Shown: positions 35,943-45,132 of the stretch, one piece after another
How the letters are laid out: each line of letters begins with the position of its first letter
How positions within the stretch are numbered: the stretch's first letter is position 1
DNA from: Stratiolaelaps scimitus
Lineage: Eukaryota > Arthropoda > Arachnida > Mesostigmata > Laelapidae
DNA length: 64,000 nucleotides
Direction: 5' to 3'
NCBI GenBank assembly: GCA_019614645.1
Contig: JABWDB010000004.1
Span: forward strand, 17,360,001-17,424,000
The notes under the pieces: model-generated
Told to the model about the DNA's origin: nothing
The model's input: only the letters and a program-made list of their open reading frames with translations
Databases searched by the model: none
Position numbers and translations under genes: made by a program

Positions 35943-36917
35943 CTACCGAGGATGGGACGCAACCAGTCGAGAGAGAAAATCCCTATCCTCGACAGCGCAC
36001 ACCCTGATGACCGACTCACATTTCTCGTGCCACGTTTTATTCTCGTTAATGAATACTTCAAACACCATAAACGTGAACGTCCAAGTGAAGCCGATAAACG
36101 TCCAACAGGTTTTCCACGAGAGTGGACCGTGACCCATAATGATCCCGTCATTACGTCGAAGATATACTCGAAACGATTCATCGGGGTCCAGCACACGACG
36201 ACGTATCACTTGCCGAAGCTTAAGCGTACTCTGCTGGACAGCGTCCCCCGCCGAGACAACGACCAAAAACGCATGCAAATGTATAAGCATGTGAAGTATA
36301 AGCAACGCATTAACACCGTACCTAGGAATATCAACAGGTACTTCGGTAACCAGATGTATAAAGTACTCAATGTGCATCGCGAATAAAATTCGGGAGATGA
36401 TTTCGTTGTTGATTTCGAGTGATATCGAATACATTTCACCGCCAACCTCAATATAGACGATGGCAAATATGCTGCGCTCGACAAGCGTGTAAGCTACTGT
36501 TTTGGCAAACACCTCAAACCAGATCTGATACGGCGAGTCGCTGGGGGACACATTGTCCGAAAGAACCTCGTATACGACGATGCAAAATGATGCTAAAATC
36601 AACATCAGTTGAATAGCAAGGTGCGAGTTAAGTCGGGCAGTAATTTCAGCCCGCATAGGGCGCATCGAGCGGACGAAATCGCAACACCAGAGGTAGATGA
36701 CCACCGTATACACGGCATCGTATGCATATGGAACAATGCTCATATAGTCACGAGTACTTTTTGCTGATCTCGCTAAATACGAGACGAAGAACGAGAACGA
36801 TATGAATATAGCAAGCAGCACGATGCATCTAGTTATCCGGTTCTGCCAGCTGCTTCCATTCGAGTTTGGGGTTAGTCCCGAAACGGACAATAACCTCGAG
36901 CGTATATCGAACTTCAT
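35943..36917 (-). CDS. Gustatory receptor-like protein, 324 aa, intronless
   Basis: Fourth GR-family member, on minus. Hydrophobic helices lie at about residues 30-50, 60-80, 100-120, 133-157, 177-192, 201-224 and 268-290. The segment LSWKTCWTFIGFTWTFTFMV (266-285) ends in TFMVFEV (282-288), so the QF-type signature carries Glu in place of Gln. The C-terminal tail of about 35 residues after it is longer than in the other copies. Between the fourth helix and HIEYFIHLVTEVP (182-194) it is roughly 25 residues shorter than the GR at 31767, having lost the intracellular loop that contains DNLN and SCR in the others. The frame is intact from the ATG at 36917. It is either functional with a short loop or early in decay. 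It is the most divergent of the four. Confidence 0.8.
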   Translation of the reverse strand: MKFDIRSRLLSVSGLTPNSNGSSWQNRITRCIVLLAIFISFSFFVSYLARSAKSTRDYMSIVPYAYDAVYTVVIYLWCCDFVRSMRPMRAEITARLNSHLAIQLMLILASFCIVVYEVLSDNVSPSDSPYQIWFEVFAKTVAYTLVERSIFAIVYIEVGGEMYSISLEINNEIISRILFAMHIEYFIHLVTEVPVDIPRYGVNALLILHMLIHLHAFLVVVSAGDAVQQSTLKLRQVIRRRVLDPDESFRVYLRRNDGIIMGHGPLSWKTCWTFIGFTWTFTFMVFEVFINENKTWHEKCESVIRVCAVEDRDFLSRLVASHPR

Positions 36918-39900
36918 TTTGCTGTAAACAGCACAGTTTCATGAGCAATAGATCCAATCAGTTCTCGAGTGGATCGGACATCTGCGAACGAGTACACGTA
37001 TAAATATGAAGACATTGTATAAACGTCACCCCAAGGTGGCGCCATCACGCTGTTTTGCTCGCTCTACACTGAGTTGAACTATGAAGTGGTCGATCGATCC
37101 AATATCTATTTATTATGAACAACACGCTAGTCACGTCAATAGCCCCCACTAATGGTTTTACCGTTTTGCTAAGTTGAGTAGATCTGGATTTTATTCAATG
37201 TATTTGCTAATGAGACAGGTTTAGATCGTCGGAGGGGAACGAAGAGTCGGTCTGTCGGGGCAGCGATCTACCGCCGCGAATGTAGCCAGGCGATTTCATC
37301 TGTTTATGCATCAAACTCGTACTCGTAATGTATATATATATATATATATATTGAAGAACCATTTGTTTTCACCGTCTTTTCTACTTCTCTTGGCTAATAA
37401 TCTATTGCACCGACCACGCCATACTCGAAACACACGAGAATGTTCAACTTTTAATGATGTCGGCAACAATCTGGTAACCTTCGAACATTTCGGTTTGTTC
37501 TGAAAATGACACCCTCTTTCTTTGACGTCTCGAAAAAAAAAAAGGTGTTTCAGCCAAGACGAAGAAAACTTCCGCTCTATACCCGAAGTAAAGTTCACCT
37601 CCGTCCGAGGAGAACGCCGGCCGCGAAACGGCACAGGTCAAAGGTCCAATTGCGTCTTCGGCCTGCCGCCTGCCCAATATTGGCATGGTCATCCTTCAGA
37701 GGAGGAGTCTGAGCTGGCTTACTCCTTGTTAGTTGGACGTCGGGGTTTCTTTTACCAGCAGGCGAGATCCGTTCGATCGCAGAGAGAATTTCAGCTCGCG
37801 AAGTAGTTAGATATAGACAGATCCACTGTCGCTGTGAGCGCCCTCTAGGAATTATCCCATAAAGTAGGCGAGAGACGTGAAAAACGCGCGAACATTCGAC
37901 GTCGGCCGAGTCGGCTTTCTTCTCCTATTCGGCAAACGAATGCCGTTTGACGAAGGACACAACAAGTTATAACATTTAATATACTGCAATAAATGGTGAA
38001 TATTTTATGCAAAAGACGTCCTCGATTCGTTCACGATAGGTGTGAGAAAATGGATTACATTGGACAAGAGATGTTGTCATGTTAGTAAACAAAAGGTGTG
38101 CGATTCGTCACGGGAGCTGGCCAAGGGCGGCTTGTGTGCCCGAACAGTTGTGTCTAACGCTGATTGATGCGGTAGGATCATGCCGCGCGCTAACTCAAGA
38201 GTTCAATTCATTGAGCCGAAGCGGTACAATGGCCGTACAGCAGTCACGTATGGAAACACGCTCTCTACTGAGCAAAATTGTGGCCTTGCGGTAAGAATAT
38301 AGTAGTCAATTGAACGGATGCCTGCCAGCTTCGTTTTATTAAAAAGAAAAATGAAAAATATTTCAATGATGCTTTTCAGCTTCTTTGTACGAGCAAGCAG
38401 CACCACCTAGAGCCGGGTTGCAAGGCTCATTGAGCGAGTTGAACTCGTTCTACGAAGCACGAAAGTATATGTATAAATTTGGTAGCGCCGGTAGCACATT
38501 ATGATGCTTTATGCACATATGGCACATTATGAGGGGTTATCATGCTTTCTGAGCCCACTTGAAGAATGAACACATCCCTAGGGCGCAGCAAGGCGGATAC
38601 GGCCTGGATCGCTATTTGGAACGTCTCCGATTTATGTAACTTATAAACTACATACTGTGTTATATTTATAATGTATACATGCAAATAGTAGTGATTAAGA
38701 TAGAACGCATTACGATACTTGACCTTGTTCTGTTTTTTTGGAAATTAACACAACATTATAATGTTCAAATTTTAATGAAATAAGCAATGCCGGGAATTGT
38801 ATAATCTTGTGGACGAAGCGATCCATATACTCGGCACTGTGGGGCCCACCATACATAGCCAACTGTATTTCATTTAAATATAATAAAATTATATGCTATC
38901 AATATGCCCGAGTCTTCGCAACCGCAAAACAACAATGCCTGTCACTGTTAAAAACGCTATCTTGGGTTGTTTGGTCAATACAATTTGAATTACTGTATAT
39001 AAAAAAAATTGAAATGGAATTACTCATAGAAAGAATTGAAGAACAAACATCAGGAAAGTAACATATTTGAACCAATGTTAGAAGCTAAACTCACCATCCA
39101 AACCCTGGTGACAATCTTTATTTCTGGCCTATATTTCAATCAGTTATCGCCGTTTTGCCCACCCTCGACTTCGGTGGCCTATCTCGTCCTAAAGGATGTC
39201 TCCATAGAAAACGGTCGTCAACCAAATAAAAATAGGACCACAATTCTGCACAATTCAAATTTCCCGCTATTTTCCTTCGTTCCCCGCCGCTTCCCACTTC
39301 TGACCGCATTTCTTGCTACACTCGCTAGGTATCCCCAATCGTTCGTTTGAGCCATAGGCTGACTCCACACCATTACCACCCGTTGTATAGGTGACTGGCA
39401 GTTGTCGCGGCCGATCCCGGCACACTCGTCCGCGTATCGTTCTCCACCCGCCATTTTCGGATCTCCGGAGGAACTCGCACCATGGCGTGCTCCACCGTTC
39501 TCCTTCTATTCCCCTCTCGCTGGTCGCTGGGATATCCTGAGGAGGGTTGAAGCCGTGAGATCGCTAGGTCGGCGCATGCGCCCCCCCCCCCCCCAGCGCT
39601 AGCTCATCGCGTTCGCCATATACACTCCACTCGATCGCAGTCTATGCTCACTGTTCAGCGGCGAGGCTGGCGGCCAAACCGACACGATGGAGCAGGGCAG
39701 CTGCCAACCGCCAGCTATGCCTTCGCGCTCAGGTTCTTGCGCACACGCTGATAGAGAGAAAGAGGTTAGGGGAGGGGGTGTTGTTGTGCTTGCAGAATGT
39801 CCATCTCGCCACCCTGCCTAACTCCCTTCTCCGTGTCTGTCCCTGTGCGTGTGTGTGTGTGTGTATGTGTATGCCATCAGCTCGGCTGGATCTCGCGTAC

Positions 39901-40100
39901 GACGGTGTAGATTTTCTCCCTCGCGCCCCCGTCAACTCCCTCCCTTCGTCCGCTGCTCACTCACCCATTTTGCCCATCGTTCTCGCCGTCCTGTGGTTGG
40001 CCGGATAGCGGCTTGCTTGCGAAGCGGCCACTGACGACGACGCTGCCACTTCCTGCTCCATAGGAGAACGAGCGAGAGAGAGAGAGAGAGTATGAGTCTG
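36918..40100. other. Intergenic; no gene recognised
   Basis: An (AT)n tract lies at 37331-37351. One plus-strand frame (38079-38291) starts at an ATG, reads helical-looking sequence ending SRMETRSLLSKIVAL, and ends at a fair donor (CTTGCG|GTAAGA). No following exon can be paired, so it is not called. C-homopolymer and (GT)n tracts occur near 39,582-39,594 and 39,845-39,870. GC content rises from about 39.4 kb toward the probable promoter of the first PPxY gene. Confidence 0.4.
37331..37351. repeat. (AT)n microsatellite
   Basis: About ten TA units. Confidence 0.9.
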
Positions 40101-40613
40101 CTTAGGAGAAGGATATCTGCAGCCGGGGTTGAGAGCACCACCGACGGTAGCGGGCAGCGGGCGGCAGGAGCAGCCTATCCTGCCCTGTTACTGCAGCTGC
40201 AGTCCAGCAATCTCAGGGGGTGGTGAAAAAGAGACAGCACCCGATATAGATAGATAGACATATAGGCGGACGGACGGACGGTAGCGACGCTACGAGCAGG
40301 TTTAGTTTGCTTTGAGACACGTTCGTTACAACCAGCAGCAGCAGCAGCAGCAGTAGCTGTGTTGCTGGCTGCAATTCGGCATCGTCGACGTCGGTACTCA
40401 GCGCGTGAGTGCGAATGAGTACTCGCGCGTCGGGATGACGTCTCCGCGACGACGGAACCCCTGTGACGTGAGACGCTGAACGCTCGACCGTTGCAGCCCA
40501 CAACAGCGGCAGAAGGGGCAGCCGAGAACGAAAACAACCACAAACGGTGGTGACGGCAGCGATCACCAACGAGTTGCGGTTGCTCTCTCGCTACGAGTAC
40601 AGCAGCACACCAG
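40101..40613 (+). promoter_or_regulatory. Possible promoter and 5'UTR exon of the first PPxY gene
   Basis: GC-rich sequence with a CAG run (about 40332-40354) ends in a consensus donor, CACCAG|GTGAGT, at 40613/40614. The next strong plus-strand acceptor, a GTT-rich pyrimidine tract ending TTATTGCAG at 42475, lies 447 nt before the ATG of the PPxY gene at 42923. This gives a plausible 5'UTR intron at 40614-42475. The transcription start cannot be placed, and the link to the downstream gene is inference. Confidence 0.35.
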
Positions 40614-41669
40614 GTGAGTGAATCGCCTACACAAGGAGTCAGTTGATTGGTGCGGAACAGCACGGGATAGTGCTTCGTATGTGAGACAGTCGTGCTTCGA
40701 TGATGGTGTCTTCGTAACGCCATGACAATCTAATGTGGGCTTCCTGCCAACATACTGCGAATGCAGCGCGCAGTCAGCCTGTGCGAGGCATACCGAGCCA
40801 CGGAAACCGTCATCCCGATTGACGAGCCGCCAGGCAGAATTCACTTGAGAAACTTCAGCTTTGGACACACTCGTAAAGCGGTCCGCTTCGTACGACTGAG
40901 CGGCGAGCAACATCACGGCGCACAGCCTATTGGCTCATGATCTGCGGATGGTGATGAGCACCTACATCGTCTAGTCGATCGCGGTAGTTCTCGGACAATG
41001 CGGAGTGAAATGGCAGCAAGCGAACGCTCAGCTACGAATGTAGCCCCAGTTAGATGCCAGTATCTAGAGATATACGGATATTGACCACGATGTAGATCGA
41101 CGTTCACACGCACTTGTCGCTGAGATACCACGTACGCAGTCGGTGAGGTCGAGTATCCTACGTGTCCCGGTCTCATAACGGTGTATGAGCGGTGTAGAGA
41201 GCGCTTGCTAGGACTAAGATCCACAACGAGGAGTACAACTGAACGAAACACCATACAGTGTGTTGCAGTCGCTGGCGGTGATGTCGCAACCCAGCGAGAA
41301 TTCTCTGCTCTCTCACAGGCTCATGTAGGACCCGATAGAGATCTTCGGACCGCTACGCCTATCGACTTTCCAGTCCTCCATCACCTCTGTATACGTTGCA
41401 CGAATATCCAATCAAGCTCGATTAGCAGCAGGGCAAACGTCATTGCGTCACGCATAGTTCTATATGTAGCTGCAGTTATGATTAGTCTATAGTATTTATA
41501 TTGTTATTATTATTATTATCAGTGATGGCCTAGTAACCTTCAGAAATGGTGACCTGACACACTTTCGCCGTCCAACTATCTATGGCCGCACCATTGGCTC
41601 ACTGGATACAGCCTCGAGGCTACGTAGCCTAGAATATAGTAAATAGTCTTAGCATTAATAGCCGTGCAG

Positions 41670-41675
<6 letters not shown>

Positions 41676-41733
<58 letters not shown>
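41676..41733. repeat. Long (AT)n microsatellite
   Basis: About 29 uninterrupted AT units, the longest in the window, inside the putative 5'UTR intron. Confidence 0.95.
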
Positions 41734-41867
41734 CTAATATAAAACTAATAATAATACTGCAATCAATGTAAATGGAAATTTCACATACGGTGGATGTGTC
41801 AGTTATGTGCTCTAGTGCTGTGTGTACTCTATTTCGATTTTTACTTTAGGTTTCAATTTTATACATC

Positions 41868-41898
<31 letters not shown>

Positions 41899-42492
41899 TG
41901 TATACATATTATGTGTGTGTATAGATCGGTAGATAGTGTGGATATGACTGCCAATCCCCTGCCAGCTAGCTGAATGAAGCCACGTTGCTACTACTTCTAT
42001 TAATAGCACTATCACTGCTTTGTTTTACTGTTTCCAACCGTCGGAGGTTGGCACAAATATCCGATTAAAAGGAAAAGCCTTTTTTCACCATCTTCATTTT
42101 CTATCGTCGACTGCCGTGAGCCTTTTCTTTGTTCTGTTCACGCGCGCACTCTACCCGACGCAGCGGAATTCTGTATTAGTTCTCGTCTTCTCTCTCTCTC
42201 TCGTCTGCTCTGATTCTCACACTCGATCCAGCAAATGGATCATTGTCGTTAATTGTACTCGGTCAGCCTGATACCATCCATGTGTTTTCATTGTCCAATA
42301 TCTCCTCACCCAGTCGATGTTGACGCCATAAATGTCTTCGATCTCTGTCTCTATATCTCGCTCTATAATCTCATTGGTTCGGTCTCCCGTCTCAATCTCT
42401 CCACGCAATTGAACTACAATGTTCTTTGTTCTTGCTTGTTCTTCTGGTTGTTGTTGTTGTTGGTTCTTATTGCAGGCGTGTGTGCATTGTGT

Positions 42493-42666
42493 ATGACATG
42501 GCAAGCAGGCAGAGACAGGGCTGGCAGACATATTCACCCATCCAAGCACCCTCTCTCCCCTAGGCGCGTCCCAGGTGGCCTGAACAGGCCACTGGGACTG
42601 GGTCAATCCGGACAATCTGAGTCCGCACAGTCCGGGTCACTCAGGAACTCGAACAGTGAACGGTGA
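42493..42666 (+). other. Upstream ORF in the leader of the first PPxY gene
   Basis: If the acceptor at 42475 is used, the first ATG of the second exon is at 42493 (TATGACATGG). It opens a 57-codon frame, rich in Gly, Ser and Arg, that stops at 42666, 256 nt before the main ATG. It does not overlap the main frame. Such a leader ORF would be expected to reduce initiation at the main start. The peptide itself is not recognisable. Confidence 0.35.
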
Positions 42667-42922
42667 AAGACAGAGGAGACCACCTAAGCAAGGTCTCAGG
42701 GGCACGGACTCCTCAAACGTGCTGTCACTCGACACAGTGTTGCGTTTCGGAAAGATCCTACGGCGCAGTACTCGTTTCCCGTTGCCAAATTTCTATATAC
42801 CTGAGTGGTGATAGTATACTGGCACTCATGATGCTATCAGACAAAGCAGGGCGTTACGCTTAGCTAACTGACAATAATTGACGGAGCTTAGCGAGCCGGC
42901 ATCCGATCGGACGAAGGACGCA

Positions 42923-44935
42923 ATGGATGTCCAGGCGCTAAGACGATCCCAATGGCGTGCGTTCTGGGACAAGCAAGGCAAGAGCGTAACACGGTGTGCG
43001 TTCATCATCTTCTACGTCAGCCTGGTTGTGGCTAGCTATACCGTTCTACAGGCAACGCCGTACATTGCGTTCGGCGTATCCCTGTATATGATCGCCTCGG
43101 GAGTGCTATTCGGCATATTTGTGTTCGCCTGCACCGGGTCGAACACCCGGCTATGCGAGTGCTGTCGCTTTGGCTGCTCGCTGCTGTTGGCGCTGGCGTT
43201 GACGTTCTTCATCCTCGTGTCGGGTGGTGTGGCCGCCGACGCCGCTGCCGCAAGCCATACGCCGTTGCTTCCAAGGCCGAGTCTCGTGCTCGATTCCGTC
43301 ATCGTGGCGTCCATTGGCTTTTTTGTCGTTATTGTCATTCTTCTTCCGGTTCTGGCACCGGTCAAGGTTCAGGCGCGAGACGCTGATCGTATGACCATCC
43401 AGATGACAGCGGTGTACGCACAATTCGCCTCGCGATCCGACCGCGGCAGTAATGGCTCGGCTGTAAATCCCACGCTGTTGATCGGAAACGGAACAGGTCC
43501 ACCTGGTACGGAAACCCTTTTGCTCTATTCTCGGGTTCGGGGCCAGCCGCCGACGTACGAAGAGAGCCAGCTGCGCAACAGCCAGCGCGATCAGCCCGGC
43601 GTATCGACTCGCCGAAGCAGCGCCTCGTCGAACAACTCCAGAGGAAAGCAACTGGCTAAGACTGTGTTCGTCTTCCCTGGAGGATCGCTCGACAGGTCAC
43701 GAGCTCCGTCCATACCGAACTGCCCACCTCCGCCGTACGAGGAGCAGGAAATGTCCAGCGCCCTCGTCGTCCAGAAGCAGATACAAAACGGTTCAGCGAC
43801 GACGACGGTTTGGTCTTCCGAGAGTGGGCTAGGCGCACAGGGCATTAGCATTGAGGGCCTTTTCCCACCGTCATACGAAGAGGCCACCGAGTGGGAAAGG
43901 CCGCCCTCAACACGCCGAAGACCGGAGTTGTTCGGTGGAAACCAGCCCGGCACGTCCGGCTATAACACGACCCCGCGGGTGAGCTATTATTGTTCAGATC
44001 GTTATTATGTTCACCAACGTCCAATTGCTCAGCAGCCGAACCAGAGTTCACCGTCTACCACAAACGACTGGCGAACTCGAGCGCGATCAATTCTCGATAG
44101 TTGTAGTGACACGGATGACTCGAGAAACGGCACCCTTCAACGACCTCAACCTAAAGGCATCTCGTCGTCGGCTGACTTCCTCGCAGCGCAGCAACAGGCC
44201 CAACCACCACAGCCGAGCCAAGCATTTCCAGTTGCATCGAACTATCCCATATACGGCACCCTGCCGCTGCAGCATAATCACAACATTCCCCGGCAGCAAC
44301 AGCAACAGCAGCCAACGAGTTCCTTCGCTGCTTCGCAGGTCTTCTCCAATCAGATTGCTCTGCCAGTCGACCATGCGAACCGTTCGGCGACGCTTCGCCC
44401 AGCTGACTGGGGCCGATACAATCGAATCAGATCTTTCCTCGACAGCAGCGACACGTCGACCGAGGAGTGCACGTCGGATATTCCCGCAGTGCACGTCCCG
44501 AACTACGCCAACTACCGCACGTACCATGGCGGACGTCGCTATCAGAACCACTGGCGAAGGCAGTACGCCATGGACGAGTACCACGGCGTCGTCTACGGCA
44601 CGACAGGGAGGGCAATGTGTCAGCAAACGCGAACAGCCTTCTACTATCCGAACACGGGCTCACTGCAGAGACCGAGCGTCCTCGTGAACCATCCGATCAA
44701 CACGAGCGGCCTACCGAACGCCGCACCGCCGCATTCGCATCCTCACGCTGGGGCCGGATGTCCCCAACGCAGCTCTTCCGCAGCGTCGACATGCGGCTGT
44801 CCCGAGTTGTCTGTTGGCTCAATGGCCGGCATGTACTACTCGGCGGGGCCGGCAATTCCGCCCAATACTGCTGCATGTCCCACCAGTCTCGCCAGCGTCA
44901 ACGGAGTTCCTACGCACATGGCTCCACCCACCTGA
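42923..44935 (+). CDS. Four-TM membrane protein with PPxYEE motifs, 670 aa
   Basis: Single coding exon. The ATG at 42923 has G at -3 and G at +4, and an in-frame TAA lies upstream at 42875-42877. Hydrophobic segments at about residues 24-44, 49-70, 84-103 and 123-146 predict four helices. A long Pro/Ser/Gln-rich tail of about 520 residues, probably cytosolic, follows. The tail carries QPPTYEES (208-215), CPPPPYEEQ (267-275) and FPPSYEEA (314-321). These are three PPxY motifs each followed by Glu-Glu, the ligand type for WW domains of Nedd4-family ubiquitin ligases. Two copies of an acidic Ser motif follow (RARSILDSCSDTDD near 386-399 and RIRSFLDSSDTSTEE near 501-515), plus a Gln run at 458-463. 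The layout resembles membrane ubiquitin-ligase adaptors, but I recognise no specific family. An AATAAA at 45663 may be its polyadenylation signal. Confidence 0.85.
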   Translation: MDVQALRRSQWRAFWDKQGKSVTRCAFIIFYVSLVVASYTVLQATPYIAFGVSLYMIASGVLFGIFVFACTGSNTRLCECCRFGCSLLLALALTFFILVSGGVAADAAAASHTPLLPRPSLVLDSVIVASIGFFVVIVILLPVLAPVKVQARDADRMTIQMTAVYAQFASRSDRGSNGSAVNPTLLIGNGTGPPGTETLLLYSRVRGQPPTYEESQLRNSQRDQPGVSTRRSSASSNNSRGKQLAKTVFVFPGGSLDRSRAPSIPNCPPPPYEEQEMSSALVVQKQIQNGSATTTVWSSESGLGAQGISIEGLFPPSYEEATEWERPPSTRRRPELFGGNQPGTSGYNTTPRVSYYCSDRYYVHQRPIAQQPNQSSPSTTNDWRTRARSILDSCSDTDDSRNGTLQRPQPKGISSSADFLAAQQQAQPPQPSQAFPVASNYPIYGTLPLQHNHNIPRQQQQQQPTSSFAASQVFSNQIALPVDHANRSATLRPADWGRYNRIRSFLDSSDTSTEECTSDIPAVHVPNYANYRTYHGGRRYQNHWRRQYAMDEYHGVVYGTTGRAMCQQTRTAFYYPNTGSLQRPSVLVNHPINTSGLPNAAPPHSHPHAGAGCPQRSSSAASTCGCPELSVGSMAGMYYSAGPAIPPNTAACPTSLASVNGVPTHMAPPT

Positions 44936-45088
44936 CACCCGGCAGAGCCGGCTGAAGCTCGAATTCATATGTAGACATGATACGAATGAATGGATGAACA
45001 AACAAACACACATGTACGCAAACAGGCTCCATACAACTGACTCACATGACTGTAACAAAGAACCATGTGAAACACACGAGAGGACAGT

Positions 45089-45132
<44 letters not shown>

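Noticed and set aside
38079..38291. Plus-strand frame ending at a GTAAGA donor
   Set aside because: No partner acceptor or downstream exon could be identified, so the signal is not enough for a call.
42878..42922. Extension of the first PPxY protein by 15 residues using TTG as start
   Set aside because: A non-ATG start is unlikely here. The ATG at 42923 has a good context, and an in-frame TAA lies directly before the TTG.
43151..44687. Long frames antisense to or out of phase with the first PPxY gene
   Set aside because: They are shadows of the real coding frame; only the plus frame from 42923 shows TM segments, repeated PPxY motifs and a sensible start.
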